Part shown: in pieces, positions 26,986 to 36,566 of the stretch
Position numbering within the stretch: position 1 is the first letter of the stretch
Layout of the letters: each line of letters begins with the position of its first letter
From: Candidatus Hydrogenedentota bacterium
GTDB taxonomy: Bacteria; Hydrogenedentota; Hydrogenedentia; Hydrogenedentales; CAITNO01
DNA length: 46,725 bases
Assembly: GCA_012523015.1 (NCBI GenBank)
Contig: JAAYJI010000352.1
Span: forward strand, 1 to 46,725
Direction of reading: 5' to 3'
The notes under the pieces: generated by a model
What the model was told of the DNA's origin: nothing
Database searches by the model: none
The model's input: the letters and a program-made list of their open reading frames with translations, nothing else
Made by a program: the position numbers and the translations under genes

Positions 26986-27825
26986 ATGGCATTACCGATT
27001 AAACGGCGTCACTTTCTTCCGGGCTTTGGATTGAGTCTGGGCTATACGATCACCTATCTCAGTCTTCTTGTCTTGCTTCCCCTGTCTATCTTGGGTTTCA
27101 AAGCACTGTCCCTTGAGCTGAGCACCTTTAAGACGGTTCTTTTAGATCCCCGTACCCTTGCCGCGTTACGCCTGAGTTTTGCCGCCGCTTTTATAGGCGC
27201 GTCCTTAAATCTTGTCTTCGGCTTTGTGGTTGCGTGGACCCTTGTCCGCTACCCTTTCCCCGGTCATCGCGTTGTGGACGCCTTGGTCGATATCCCCTTT
27301 GCCCTTCCTACGGCAGTGTCAGGGATTGCGCTGACAACACTCTTCGCACGAACCGGTCTTATCGGCCGCTTCCTGGATATGCTGGGGATACAGGTTGCTT
27401 TCGCCCCTGCAGGCGTGGTCGTGGCGCTTACCTTTATCGGACTTCCTTTCGTGGTGCGCACCTTGCAGCCCGCCATAGCCGACCTAGATCCTGAGTATGA
27501 AGAGGCAGCACGGAATCTGGGCGCGTCATCCTTCACCCTATTTATTCGCGTAAATTTACCCTCCTTACGGCCGGCATTGCTGACCGGCTTCACCCTTGCA
27601 TTGGCGCGGGCACTGGGCGAATATGGTTCTGTTGTCTTCATTTCCGGCAATCTACCCATGCGCACCGAGATCATTTCTTTGTTGATTATGGGTAAATTGG
27701 AACAGTTCGATTATGCCGGTGCCACGGCGTTGGCGGTCATCGCGCTCTGCCTCTCCTTTTTGATGTTGTTGTCTGTTAATCTTCTCCAGTGGCGTCTCAG
27801 CCGCAAAACGCAACAGGTAGATTGA
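26986..27825 (+). CDS. cysT: Sulfate ABC transporter permease CysT (CysU)
   Basis: The 279-residue protein has six hydrophobic spans. The EAA loop shows as EEAARNLGASSFTLFIRVNLPSLRPALLTG. The stretch GYTITYLSLLVLLPLS and DALVDIPFALPTAVSGIAL are typical of CysT. It forms the channel with CysW for sulfate or thiosulfate entry. AAGGAAAAG lies upstream of the ATG. It lies 24 nt after the binding protein and 1 nt before cysW. Confidence 0.93.
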   Translation: MALPIKRRHFLPGFGLSLGYTITYLSLLVLLPLSILGFKALSLELSTFKTVLLDPRTLAALRLSFAAAFIGASLNLVFGFVVAWTLVRYPFPGHRVVDALVDIPFALPTAVSGIALTTLFARTGLIGRFLDMLGIQVAFAPAGVVVALTFIGLPFVVRTLQPAIADLDPEYEEAARNLGASSFTLFIRVNLPSLRPALLTGFTLALARALGEYGSVVFISGNLPMRTEIISLLIMGKLEQFDYAGATALAVIALCLSFLMLLSVNLLQWRLSRKTQQVD

Positions 27826-27826
27826 T

Positions 27827-28693
27827 ATGAGCTCTAATCGTTATCGTTTTCACTGGACCAAATATTGTTGCACCCTCGTGACCCTCGTTTTTCTCTCTGT
27901 ATTTCTGGTGCTCCCCCTTATCCTTGTATTTATAGAAGCTTTTCGCGGCGGCATCAATAGCTACATCGCCGCCATTACAGAAGCGGACGCCCGTGCTGCT
28001 GTACTGCTCACGCTTTTTGTGGCTGCCGTTACAGTGCCGCTCAATACCTTCTTCGGCAACATGGCCGCTTGGGCGTTGACCAAGTTCGATTATCGCGGGA
28101 AAAGCCTGCTCCTCACATTGATCGACCTGCCCTTTGTTGTTCCCCCTGTCATTGCGGGACTGATCTTCATTTTGATGCTCGGTTCCAATGGTGTCTTCGG
28201 TCCTTGGCTGAAGGCAATGGATATAACCCTTATCTTTGCGCCGCCTGCTATCTTTATTGCCACCTTCTTTATTACCTTCCCCTTCATTGTCCGTGAATTG
28301 GTGCCCCTCATGCAGGAACAAGGCAGAGATGAAGAAGAGGCTGCCATTTCCTTGGGAGCCGGCGCGTTGAAAACCTTTTGGCTCATCACACTGCCTAATA
28401 TCAAGTGGGCGCTGCTCCATGGAATTATCTTATGCAATGCACGAGCCATGGGCGAATTTGGCGCCGTCTCGGTGGTCTCCGGACACATAAGAGGCTCTAC
28501 CATTACCATGCCCCTTCATATAGAGATTTTATATAACGAATACAACTTCAGCGCTGCCTTCGCTGTTGCGTCGCTCCTCGCCATGCTCGCTTTGGTCACG
28601 CTCCTTATCAAAAGCTTACTGGAATGGCGTCTTCAACGGGAGCGGCGCGGATTTGCTCAACATGGTCCAACTCAGGAAGGAACGTTAATGTGA
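27827..28693 (+). CDS. cysW: Sulfate ABC transporter permease CysW
   Basis: The 288-residue, six-span permease has [33 protein letters not shown] and the EAA loop [31 protein letters not shown], then [19 protein letters not shown], characteristic of CysW. It starts 1 nt after the cysT stop. Its last codons ATG-TGA overlap the GTG start of cysA, so the two are translationally coupled. Confidence 0.93.
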   Translation: MSSNRYRFHWTKYCCTLVTLVFLSVFLVLPLILVFIEAFRGGINSYIAAITEADARAAVLLTLFVAAVTVPLNTFFGNMAAWALTKFDYRGKSLLLTLIDLPFVVPPVIAGLIFILMLGSNGVFGPWLKAMDITLIFAPPAIFIATFFITFPFIVRELVPLMQEQGRDEEEAAISLGAGALKTFWLITLPNIKWALLHGIILCNARAMGEFGAVSVVSGHIRGSTITMPLHIEILYNEYNFSAAFAVASLLAMLALVTLLIKSLLEWRLQRERRGFAQHGPTQEGTLM

Positions 28694-29766
28694 GTATCGA
28701 AGTCACGAATATCAGCAAATCCTTTGGCGATTTTAAGGCGCTGGACAATGTGAGTCTCCGTGTTGATACAGGAGAGTTGGTCGCCTTGTTGGGTCCTTCC
28801 GGCTCTGGCAAAACGACATTGCTTCGGATTATCGCCGGACTGGATATCCCCGATGACACGCCGGGAGCCAAGGTGATGTTGAGCGAGGAAAATGTAGCCC
28901 GCTGCGATCCCGGCAATCGTCGCGTTGGCTTTGTGTTTCAACACTATGCGCTCTTCCGACACATGACCGTATTTGATAACATCGCTTTTGGACTTCACGC
29001 CCGGCCGCGCCGTACCCGCCCTTCCAAAGGAGCTATTCGAGAAAAAGTAATGCAGCTGCTGCAACTGATCCAGCTGGAAAATCTGGGGAACCGCTATCCA
29101 GCGCAACTCTCCGGAGGACAACGGCAGCGGGTGGCTTTGGCACGCGCCCTTGCTATCGAACCGCGTGTGCTGCTCTTGGATGAACCCTTTGGCGCTTTGG
29201 ATGCACGGGTGCGGCAGGATCTGCGGCGCTGGCTTCGCCGCCTCCACGAGGAGATTCATGTGACCAGCGTTTTTGTGACCCACGACCAAGAGGAAGCGTT
29301 GGAACTAGCAAGCCGTGTAGTCGTGATGAATGAAGGCAAGATTGAACAAATCGGCGCACCCGATGAAGTATTTCACCAGCCTGCCACCGAATTTGTCATG
29401 AAGTTTTTAGGGAATGTCAATTTCTTTCACGGCCGTATAGAATCGGGAAAGGCGATTTTTGGAGGCTGGCAATTACATACCACTTCCCTGACTTGCGAAG
29501 ACGGTTCGCCGGCACGCCTATTTGTGCGGCCCCATGATTTAGAAATCGTGAAAGAGTCTCACGGTGCATCGACGGCTCTTGCCTGCGTGCGGCGCATCCA
29601 ATCTGCAGGCCCGCACGTGAAAGTAGAATTGGAATTGGACACGGGCGAATCTGTATTGGTGGAACTATCCCATGAACGATACAGACAACTTCGCCCCAAG
29701 CCGGGCGAACAGGTTTTCATCAACCTGCGCAATGCTCGGATCTTTACAGAAGATTACATGATCTGA
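28690..29766 (+). CDS. cysA: Sulfate/thiosulfate ABC transporter ATP-binding protein CysA
   Basis: The GTG at 28690 is chosen because AAGGAA lies 7 nt upstream and the protein then begins [13 protein letters not shown], the normal CysA start; a longer frame from 28624 runs back into cysW. The 358-residue product has Walker A GPSGSGKT at 35-42, the Q-loop near 84, signature LSGGQ at 140-144, Walker B LLLDEP at 161-166, and the switch His in [10 protein letters not shown]-terminal TOBE-like domain follows about 240. Its stop lies 2 nt from the stop of convergent folE. Confidence 0.95.
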   Translation: MSIEVTNISKSFGDFKALDNVSLRVDTGELVALLGPSGSGKTTLLRIIAGLDIPDDTPGAKVMLSEENVARCDPGNRRVGFVFQHYALFRHMTVFDNIAFGLHARPRRTRPSKGAIREKVMQLLQLIQLENLGNRYPAQLSGGQRQRVALARALAIEPRVLLLDEPFGALDARVRQDLRRWLRRLHEEIHVTSVFVTHDQEEALELASRVVVMNEGKIEQIGAPDEVFHQPATEFVMKFLGNVNFFHGRIESGKAIFGGWQLHTTSLTCEDGSPARLFVRPHDLEIVKESHGASTALACVRRIQSAGPHVKVELELDTGESVLVELSHERYRQLRPKPGEQVFINLRNARIFTEDYMI

Positions 29767-29768
29767 AA

Positions 29769-30338
29769 CTATTTGTGCGTGGACTTGTCAAGCAGTTGTA
29801 AGAACTCCTGCCGTGTGATGGCGTCATCATGAAAACTGCCCAAAACCGAGGAGGTGGTCATGATTGAATTTTGTTTTTCAACCCCACGCATCATGGTGCA
29901 AAGATGTCTGCATTCCAATACAACGCCGACACCCTCAGCCTGGGTATGATCCATAATGGCTCGGGCAATTTGCGCAGTAAGTCGTTCTTGGATTTGAAGA
30001 CGGCGTGCGTAATAATCAACGATCCGCGCGATTTTACTCAGTCCGATGACTTTTTTTTGTGCAATATAACCCACATGGGCATAGCCGAAAAAGGGAAGCA
30101 TATGATGTTCGCAGAGGCTATAGAGTTCTATATCCCGCATGATAATCATGTTATTGGATTCAGCCTGAAAAATAGCATTGTTGATGATGGTGTCAAGGTC
30201 TTGATAATAGCCGCGCGTTAAAAATTGCAGTGCCTTAGCATACCGCTCGGGTGTTTTCAGCAGACCTTCCCGCTCCGGATCCTCACCAATCTCTAAGAGA
30301 AGTTCCCGTATCAACGAACTGACACGTTCAATATTCAT
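29769..30338 (-). CDS. folE: GTP cyclohydrolase I
   Basis: The 189-residue type IA enzyme converts GTP to dihydroneopterin triphosphate, the first step of folate (and tetrahydropterin) synthesis. Zinc ligands are present: Cys76 and His79 in [10 protein letters not shown] and Cys147 in CRHLCTMM. The hallmarks [23 protein letters not shown] and RGVEKQNS are also present. The ATG overlaps the folK stop by 4 nt, so the genes are co-translated. Confidence 0.96.
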   Translation of the reverse strand: MNIERVSSLIRELLLEIGEDPEREGLLKTPERYAKALQFLTRGYYQDLDTIINNAIFQAESNNMIIMRDIELYSLCEHHMLPFFGYAHVGYIAQKKVIGLSKIARIVDYYARRLQIQERLTAQIARAIMDHTQAEGVGVVLECRHLCTMMRGVEKQNSIMTTSSVLGSFHDDAITRQEFLQLLDKSTHK

Positions 30339-30850
30339 ATGCTCAACCTTTCGTGTAAAGTTTTTGTAAACGGCGTATCCCGTTCCAAGCTTTCCAATTG
30401 TACTTTTGTAATCAAGGTTTTCAACGCTGATGCCGTACCCGGCATGACCAGATCAGCATTGAGTTCCAATAGTCCCGCTGCAAGAAAGGGACGCTGCAGG
30501 ATATCGGGATCCGGCAATTGCAATTCAGGGTCGTCTATAACCAAATCGCCGCACAAGAGTATATCCAAATCAACAGGCCGCGCCGCATAGCTGTCTCCGC
30601 TTCGTTGCCGCCCCAACGCGGCCTCAATAGGACGCAACACTTCAAACTTCAACCCCTTGGGATCACCGTCATAGAGGATAGAGACGACACCATTCAGATA
30701 ATCGGGCTGTTCAGGCCGTCCTATGGCGGCGGTTCGGTAAAAACCGGAGAGTGCACGAATCGGAAACAGCTTATGTAATTGCAGCAGTGCTTCCAAAATA
30801 TTTTCTTCCGGCCGAATATTGCCGGCTGCAGAAATATAACAATCCCGCAT
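30335..30850 (-). CDS. folK: 6-hydroxymethyl-7,8-dihydropterin pyrophosphokinase
   Basis: The 171-residue protein has the HPPK fold: [22 protein letters not shown] (pterin and ATP contacts), an [11 protein letters not shown] region, and [12 protein letters not shown] with the two magnesium aspartates Asp94 and Asp96. It then has [18 protein letters not shown]. It transfers pyrophosphate from ATP to hydroxymethyl-dihydropterin. It is downstream of folB by 14 nt and overlaps folE. Confidence 0.94.
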   Translation of the reverse strand: MRDCYISAAGNIRPEENILEALLQLHKLFPIRALSGFYRTAAIGRPEQPDYLNGVVSILYDGDPKGLKFEVLRPIEAALGRQRSGDSYAARPVDLDILLCGDLVIDDPELQLPDPDILQRPFLAAGLLELNADLVMPGTASALKTLITKVQLESLERDTPFTKTLHERLSI

Positions 30851-30864
30851 GATTCGCTTTCGCT

Positions 30865-31242
30865 CTAATCGGCTTTTGACCGTTTTCTCGTGATTTCAGC
30901 GCCCACACTTCGGGCAAAACGCAAAGCACCGGGTTTATCTATGGTTACCGTGACTTGTTCCACACCCTGCGTAGCTAAGCAAAGCTTCGCTACGTCTCCC
31001 GCGAGTTTTTCGACCAAGAAACACGATGAACTTTGTACAAGATCAAGAACATTGGTCTTTACCTGTTTGTAATCGACGGTATCTTCAATGGAATCACTCT
31101 CTTCCGCCTTGGTCATGTCGGTGTAGAGAATGATATTAATCAAGACCTCTTGCAGCTTTTCCCGTTCTTCGGGAAAAATGCCCAGTATACAACGCGCGTT
31201 TAAGTCCCGTATATAAATCCGATCCCAAGATGATTCATTCAT
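30865..31242 (-). CDS. folB: Dihydroneopterin aldolase
   Basis: The 125-residue protein is the usual FolB size. Motifs are IRDLNARCILGIFPEERE with a Glu at 25/26, DTVDYKQV, FLVEKLAGDVAK and DKPGALRFARSVG with Lys103, corresponding to the catalytic lysine of E. coli FolB. It cleaves dihydroneopterin to hydroxymethyl-dihydropterin and glycolaldehyde. Its start overlaps the end of the pteridine-reductase-like gene by 8 nt. Confidence 0.93.
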   Translation of the reverse strand: MNESSWDRIYIRDLNARCILGIFPEEREKLQEVLINIILYTDMTKAEESDSIEDTVDYKQVKTNVLDLVQSSSCFLVEKLAGDVAKLCLATQGVEQVTVTIDKPGALRFARSVGAEITRKRSKAD

Positions 31243-31981
31243 ACATGCGCCCTCTCAAATGTCTTCCTCCATCAACAAACAGAGTTTGTCCCGTTACAAA
31301 ATCAGATTCAAGCAAATAAAGCACTGCCCGTACAATATCGTCTGCACTGCCCACGCGGTTGAGGGGATTGCTTGATTTAAGTTGTTCCAGATAAGATTCA
31401 TCCTGTCCGGCAGGCGGTAAGATTAACCCGGGTGCAACGGCATTCACACGAAGGAGCGGAGCAAACTCGACTGCCATCATTTTGGTAAGACTATGCAATG
31501 CTTTTTTGCTCATATGGTAAGGGACATGGTTAAAATCATAATCCATAACCCGCGTATCAATCATGTTAATGATGGAGCCGGACAATCCTTGTGCAGCAAA
31601 AGCCTGTCCCAGCAACAGGGGCGCAATCACATGGACAGCCATATTTTCTGCGACTGCTTTTTCCGTGCTTTCCATGAAAGTCATTTGATGGAATATGGAA
31701 GCGTTGTTGATCAGGATATGGATCGCGCCAAACTGAGTGAAAGCCCTGTCCATAAGCGCTTTCGCCCCATCACCATTGGAAAGATCCCCTTGGACGACGG
31801 CAGCTTTTCCGCCCGCCGCGATAAGGCGCTGTGCCAATTCCTCAGCCGCTTTTTCGCCGTGATTATAGTGGATGAGTACGCGGACGCCCTGTTTTGCCAA
31901 AGCGATACTCATCGCCGCGCCCAGCCTCTTCCCCGCGCCTGTTATCAGTGCGGTTTTTCCTGCTAATCTTTCCGTTGCCAT
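31235..31981 (-). CDS. Pteridine reductase-like SDR (PTR1/FolM type)
   Basis: The ATG at 31981 gives 248 residues; a TTG at 32014 would overlap the upstream gene. The cofactor motif TGAGKRLG (14-21) fits TGX3RXG, the signature that separates PTR1-type reductases from ordinary SDRs (TGX3GXG). Catalytic Tyr155 and Lys159 are in PYHMSKKAL. Placement in front of folB, folK and folE supports reduction of dihydropterin, dihydromonapterin or dihydrofolate. No folA is seen in the window, so it may supply or support dihydrofolate reductase activity; that is inference. Confidence 0.85.
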   Translation of the reverse strand: MATERLAGKTALITGAGKRLGAAMSIALAKQGVRVLIHYNHGEKAAEELAQRLIAAGGKAAVVQGDLSNGDGAKALMDRAFTQFGAIHILINNASIFHQMTFMESTEKAVAENMAVHVIAPLLLGQAFAAQGLSGSIINMIDTRVMDYDFNHVPYHMSKKALHSLTKMMAVEFAPLLRVNAVAPGLILPPAGQDESYLEQLKSSNPLNRVGSADDIVRAVLYLLESDFVTGQTLFVDGGRHLRGRMYE

Positions 31982-31994
31982 ATTGATGCCCGTT

Positions 31995-34643
31995 TTATAA
32001 AGAATCGACCTCAAGCCGGTCCATGAGTTCTAGATTCTTTGCAGCAGCCTCATTTTCCGGATCCACTTCGAGAACGCGTTCATAATAATGTCTTGCTTGA
32101 GTATAACGCTCCATAGCAAGACAAGCATTCCCCAGTTCTATTAAAAAAGCAGAATTATCGGGGTCTTCTTGCGATAAGACTTCCCATTCCTGCAGTGCTT
32201 GCCCGCTTTCCCCCAGCGCTTCCCACGCCCGCGCCAGATTCACCCGTGCACGGGTGAAGTGTGGGTAACGCTGCAACACTTGTTGATAATAATCGATAGC
32301 TTTTTGGTAGTCCCCTTGCACGGCGTAGTGATAACCCAGCCCATTCAACAGATCGGCATTCTCCGGATCAAGGGCGATCCCTTCGGTGTAGACACGGACG
32401 CTTTCCTCAAATTGTCCCAACTGCGTCAACAAGATGGCGAGATTATCCCGTGCCAGACTATACTTCGGCGACAACGCTAAGGCGCGGTTGAAGAGTTCCA
32501 GTGCCGCTTCTGTATCCCCTTCTTCTTGATACAACAAGGCAAGATTATTGAGTGCGCGCAGGTCTTTGGGCTTCCATTTCAAAACCTCCTTATATTGGAG
32601 AATCGCTTCGTCTTGGCGCCCGGCCGCGTTAAGATGGACGGCAAGGTTATAAAGGAATTCCGGATTATTTTTCACGTGTTGAAGGGCGGTTTTAAAGATC
32701 TGAACAGCGCCCTCATGATCCCCTTGCCGCCCGAGCAGATCCCCCATATTGCTCCATGCCAGCACGAAATCCGGATTTGCCGCCACAGCAGCCTGATACG
32801 ACGCCAGCGCGCCGGAAGTGTCTCCTTCTTGTTCCAAGAGTATACCGAGATCATTGTGAGCGCGGCAGTCTTGCGGATTCAAGCGCAAGGCTTCTTCATA
32901 CGCTTCCCGTGCTTCTTCCATACGACCGTCCGCCATCAACACGCCGCCAATATTGAAATACAGGTCTTCCTGATAGACAAGTGATTGTTCGCCGCTGCCC
33001 AAGGCGGCGTGCAGCAATTTTTCCGCGAGCTTATACTCTTTTTTTTGTTCCATCCCATAGCCGATGCGGAAAGGCATATAGAGCGCGTACTTTTCTTGGA
33101 GCAATTGTTCCGCTTCCGGTTTTGCCTTTTCAACTTCCCCGCTGCGCAGCCATGATTCAGCGCGCGCATAATGCCACCGTGCCTTATCAGGCTGATAATC
33201 AACAAAATTCACGGACGATAAAAGATAAAATGCCGCAAACAGCACTGCAAGTGTGGCGAAGGAGAGAAATTTCTTTTCCAGAAGGAGCTGCCACAATCGG
33301 TACAGACCGTATGCACCGATCAGAAAGAGGAAAGGATAGAGCGGGTGTCGGGCGCGCGCATTTACAAAGAAAGGAAAGAAGGAAATCCAATAAACGGCGA
33401 TCAGTCCGTAGACCAATGCGAGCAGAGACCATCTTGACGATCCGCTTCCGTGCTGCTGCCAAGGTAATGCCTTCTTGAATCCATCTCGGATGAGCAAAAT
33501 CGATCCAAACAAAAACAGTGCCAGCACATGGGGGAAGCCCGGCAAATATTTTAAAGGCCCGTAGTAATACTTTTCATATTGGACTACCTTATTCTCGGTG
33601 ATTTCCCAAGGCGACCAAAATAAGAGCGCCTTTTTCAAAGTCAAGCGCAGCGCAGCGCCCGGATTCTCTTTGATCCAAGCAAGGGCTTTACGTGCAAAGA
33701 TATAAGAGGCTTCCGAATGTGTTAGCCGAGGATTACCCACTTCCCTGCCCAGCCCCTGCACCATACGATCATACTCCCACACCGAGAACTGGCCGCTGCC
33801 TTCGAGTTTTTGCAGATAAGGCGACCATGAGGTATAGCCATCAGCATCTTCGTTGTAGCCAATGTGAAGATTTTCGCCGAAATAGGTGGAGATCGGCACA
33901 AATTCGCCGGAAACCATATAGTTGCGCACGGTTACAGGAGCAATAACAAGGGCTGTAATCCCGGCAAGAGCAAGCCACGCCGCGGCGACAGCTTTGAGCT
34001 GTTTATGACGCCGGCCGACCCACAAGAGCCAGGCGGCCATAAAGGGTCCATAGAGGAGGATATTGGGGCGCATCAAGGCATAACAGCCAGTGAGCACGGC
34101 GACAAAAAGAATCCATTTCACAGAGAAATCTTTTTGCCAGCGATGGAGAAGCAAAAAAAGACAAGGAAGCAAAAAAACGAAAATAGCAGGGTCGTTTACT
34201 TCGCCTTCGTAAAAAATACCGCCCCAATAAACCGCCATGAGGGCGCTCGTAAAAAGGGCAACGCCTTGTCCGAAGATAAGGGAGGCAAAACGAAACATAA
34301 GCACGATGGCGGATAAGCCCAAGATGATGTTAAAGATACGGGGCGCCAAATAACTTCCGTTGCTGACATAATAAATGGCGGCGAGGAGATAGGTGTAGGC
34401 AGGCGGCCGATAGTAAGGCGTGGTGATAATCTTTGGGTCATTCCGTCCCGGCGGCAGTGTCCAATCCCCTGAAAGGATAGCACGGGCGTGATAATCCTGC
34501 ACTGACATGTCCTGACGGAGCTCAACAAAATCAGGAGCATGCACGACATTATAGAGATACCAGAGACGCAACAAAAGAGCAATAAAAAAGATCAGAACCA
34601 ACCAAAGCCTATAGCTGTGATTATTGGGTTTAGGGAGTTTCAC
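31995..34643 (-). CDS. Membrane glycosyltransferase (GT39/PMT_2-like) with C-terminal TPR array
   Basis: The 882-residue protein starts at a GTG with AAAGGG 8 nt upstream. Residues 1 to about 470 are polytopic with about eleven hydrophobic spans. The first extracytoplasmic loop carries DMSVQDYHARAIL and PYYRPPAYTYLLA, as in ArnT/PMT-like GT-C enzymes that use polyprenyl-phosphate sugars. From about 500 on, some ten TPR units run to the C-terminus (AHNDLGILLEQEGDTSGALASYQ, ALNNLALLYQEEGDTEAALELF and similar). The array would bind a protein partner or acceptor. It lies directly upstream of the pteridine reductase gene with a 13-nt gap, though function is unrelated. Confidence 0.85.
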   Translation of the reverse strand: MKLPKPNNHSYRLWLVLIFFIALLLRLWYLYNVVHAPDFVELRQDMSVQDYHARAILSGDWTLPPGRNDPKIITTPYYRPPAYTYLLAAIYYVSNGSYLAPRIFNIILGLSAIVLMFRFASLIFGQGVALFTSALMAVYWGGIFYEGEVNDPAIFVFLLPCLFLLLHRWQKDFSVKWILFVAVLTGCYALMRPNILLYGPFMAAWLLWVGRRHKQLKAVAAAWLALAGITALVIAPVTVRNYMVSGEFVPISTYFGENLHIGYNEDADGYTSWSPYLQKLEGSGQFSVWEYDRMVQGLGREVGNPRLTHSEASYIFARKALAWIKENPGAALRLTLKKALLFWSPWEITENKVVQYEKYYYGPLKYLPGFPHVLALFLFGSILLIRDGFKKALPWQQHGSGSSRWSLLALVYGLIAVYWISFFPFFVNARARHPLYPFLFLIGAYGLYRLWQLLLEKKFLSFATLAVLFAAFYLLSSVNFVDYQPDKARWHYARAESWLRSGEVEKAKPEAEQLLQEKYALYMPFRIGYGMEQKKEYKLAEKLLHAALGSGEQSLVYQEDLYFNIGGVLMADGRMEEAREAYEEALRLNPQDCRAHNDLGILLEQEGDTSGALASYQAAVAANPDFVLAWSNMGDLLGRQGDHEGAVQIFKTALQHVKNNPEFLYNLAVHLNAAGRQDEAILQYKEVLKWKPKDLRALNNLALLYQEEGDTEAALELFNRALALSPKYSLARDNLAILLTQLGQFEESVRVYTEGIALDPENADLLNGLGYHYAVQGDYQKAIDYYQQVLQRYPHFTRARVNLARAWEALGESGQALQEWEVLSQEDPDNSAFLIELGNACLAMERYTQARHYYERVLEVDPENEAAAKNLELMDRLEVDSL

Positions 34644-34775
34644 AATGAAACCCTTTCTCTACTGGAACGCTCTTTGAAAAAGACCATGTCGGTGATCACT
34701 TATCGCTTCGTCTGATCCATCCGCTGTTGGGGGAATCGCTGTATTGATTGAGTTCATCCGACTTCTATTTGATTG

Positions 34776-35756
34776 TTAAGAAAGGCGGTTCAACACAAAG
34801 TGGGTAAGCCCTTCCAGAGATTGCCGGTATAGGGAGCTGGGAAGCACAGAGATTGATTGAAGCGCTTTTTCTATATAGCCTTCGGCTTCTTCGCGAACAA
34901 AAGCCGCCACTTCCAATGCGTCAACCTGTTTCTTGATCCATTCACAATCGTCGTCGTCCAACTCTTGACCTTTCAGTGCTTGCAGTCGGTCACGCTCTTC
35001 GTTATCCATACGTTGCCGCATCACAACCAGAGGAAGGGTCTGTTTGCCCTCCGCCACATCGCCGCATTCCGGCTTGCCCAGGGCGGCGGCAGTTTGTGTC
35101 AGATCCAACAAATCATCGATGAGTTGGAAAGCGATGCCCAAATCAATACCGAATTGGTAGAGTGTATCAACCTTTTCTTTGTCGAAAAGGTACGCAGGCC
35201 CGGCACAGACAGCGGCAAACAAACTAGCGGTTTTCGTATCGGCCAAGGTAATACAGTCGCTTTTATCGGTCTCTTGCGGGTTCCGGTCAAAGAAACGTAA
35301 TTCGCCGCCTGCCATGCGCCGCATGGCATACAAGGCGCCCTTCAAAAGATCGGGGCATTCATATTCCAATAAGATTTCGAAAGAACGGGCGACCAGATAA
35401 TCGCCTCCCAAAATGGCAGCGTGTTCATTCCACAATTCATTGAGAGACGAACTGCCGCGACGGAGCGACGCGTGGTCGACCACGTCGTCATGGGCGAGGG
35501 ACGCCATATGAATCGCTTCATAAGCGGCTGCGAGACGAACGAGCCCACTTTGATCCTCCTCTCCCAGCGCACCGGCGCTGAGCAGGCACAATGCGGGCCG
35601 CAGCAATTTGCCTTCAAAGTGTTGCCCCTGTCCCATACTGGCCAAACCGCCGACTAAAGAGAGGACTTCCGACCACAAAGCGGCCACGGTAAACCGAACC
35701 TCTTTCATGGCGGGCGCAATGGGCGCATACACGTCTGTTAAAGAGCTATTGTTCAT
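34776..35756 (-). CDS. Trans-polyprenyl diphosphate synthase
   Basis: The 326-residue protein has both aspartate-rich motifs: first DDVVD at 90-94 followed by Arg99-Arg100, second DDLLD at 214-218. The usual GGKRLRP is EGKLLRP here, keeping Lys50 and Arg53 but with Leu51 for an Arg. A small residue (Ala85) lies five positions before the first Asp, which in this family favours long chains. It would make the isoprenoid tail of a quinone or a polyprenyl carrier. No Shine-Dalgarno is visible before the ATG. A promoter predicted only a few nt upstream suggests a leaderless transcript. Confidence 0.92.
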   Translation of the reverse strand: MNNSSLTDVYAPIAPAMKEVRFTVAALWSEVLSLVGGLASMGQGQHFEGKLLRPALCLLSAGALGEEDQSGLVRLAAAYEAIHMASLAHDDVVDHASLRRGSSSLNELWNEHAAILGGDYLVARSFEILLEYECPDLLKGALYAMRRMAGGELRFFDRNPQETDKSDCITLADTKTASLFAAVCAGPAYLFDKEKVDTLYQFGIDLGIAFQLIDDLLDLTQTAAALGKPECGDVAEGKQTLPLVVMRQRMDNEERDRLQALKGQELDDDDCEWIKKQVDALEVAAFVREEAEGYIEKALQSISVLPSSLYRQSLEGLTHFVLNRLS

Positions 35757-35765
35757 AAGTCGAAA

Positions 35766-35794
35766 ATTGTACCATACATTGTTTTTAAGACCAA
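35766..35794 (-). promoter_or_regulatory. Candidate promoter giving a leaderless polyprenyl synthase mRNA
   Basis: On the minus strand TTGGTC, a 17-nt spacer and TACAAT are read toward the ATG at 35756. The expected start of transcription is near 35759, only about 3 nt from the ATG. This fits the lack of a ribosome binding site. It lies in the 72-nt gap after fabG. Confidence 0.45.
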
Positions 35795-35828
35795 ATAGGC
35801 CTTGTTAATTATCCCTTTATTTTCGGGT

Positions 35829-36563
35829 TCACATCCCTAATCCGCCGTCCACGGGAATGACAGTACCCGTAATATATGCGGCTTGGTCAGAGGCAAGAAA
35901 GGCAACGAGCGGCGCGATATCTTCGGGCAGTCCGCTGCGATTCAAAGGAATACGTTTCAGAGCTTCTTCGCGCATGGCAGGCGTCATGGCGGCAGTCATA
36001 TCGGTTTCCACAAAACCAGGCGCAACAAGATTGACCGTGATATGGCGCGGCGCCAATTCTCGCGCGCACGCTTTGGTAAAGCCGACCAAGCCCGCTTTCG
36101 CAGCGGCGTAATTGCATTGTCCGGCTTGTCCGTGCAAGCCTACGACGGAACCGATATTGATGATACGCCCAAAGCGCTGCCGAATCATAACACGCGATAC
36201 AGCTCGGGTCAAATAAAAGACGCCATCCAGGTTGGTTTGCATCACCGTGCGCCATTGCTCATCGGTCATGCGCATCAACAGGCCGTCATGGGTGACGCCG
36301 GCGTTGTTGACCAGAATGTGAAGGGCTCCGAAATGCGCTGTCACCGACTTCACCAAGGCCGAGGCGGCATCAGGATTGCTGATGTCTGCTGCGAGCCCCA
36401 AACAAGTGTCGCTGATTGTCTCGGCCGCTTCCTGCGCACGAGACGCATCCCTTCCGCACAAGGCTACTTGCGCGCCTTCTTTGGCGAAATAGGCGGCGCA
36501 GGCAAGGCCGATGCCGCGGGTGCCGCCGGTGATCAATACAACCTTATCTTGAAACAGCTTCAC
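35829..36563 (-). CDS. fabG: 3-oxoacyl-[acyl-carrier-protein] reductase
   Basis: The 244-residue SDR is typical FabG. Nucleotide motif TGGTRGIG is at 13-20, NNAG at 86-89, catalytic Ser139, Tyr152 and Lys156 lie in IGSVVGLHGQAGQCNYAAAKAG, and the end GTVIPVDGGLGM is characteristic. It reduces beta-ketoacyl-ACP in fatty-acid elongation. It starts 3 nt after the fabD stop. The acpP gene normally found next is missing, and a polyprenyl synthase follows instead. Confidence 0.95.
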   Translation of the reverse strand: MKLFQDKVVLITGGTRGIGLACAAYFAKEGAQVALCGRDASRAQEAAETISDTCLGLAADISNPDAASALVKSVTAHFGALHILVNNAGVTHDGLLMRMTDEQWRTVMQTNLDGVFYLTRAVSRVMIRQRFGRIINIGSVVGLHGQAGQCNYAAAKAGLVGFTKACARELAPRHITVNLVAPGFVETDMTAAMTPAMREEALKRIPLNRSGLPEDIAPLVAFLASDQAAYITGTVIPVDGGLGM

Positions 36564-36566
36564 GGC

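Noticed and set aside
27797-28420. 207-codon minus-strand open frame
   Set aside because: It is antisense to cysW and has the low-complexity charged composition of a shadow of a membrane-protein gene.
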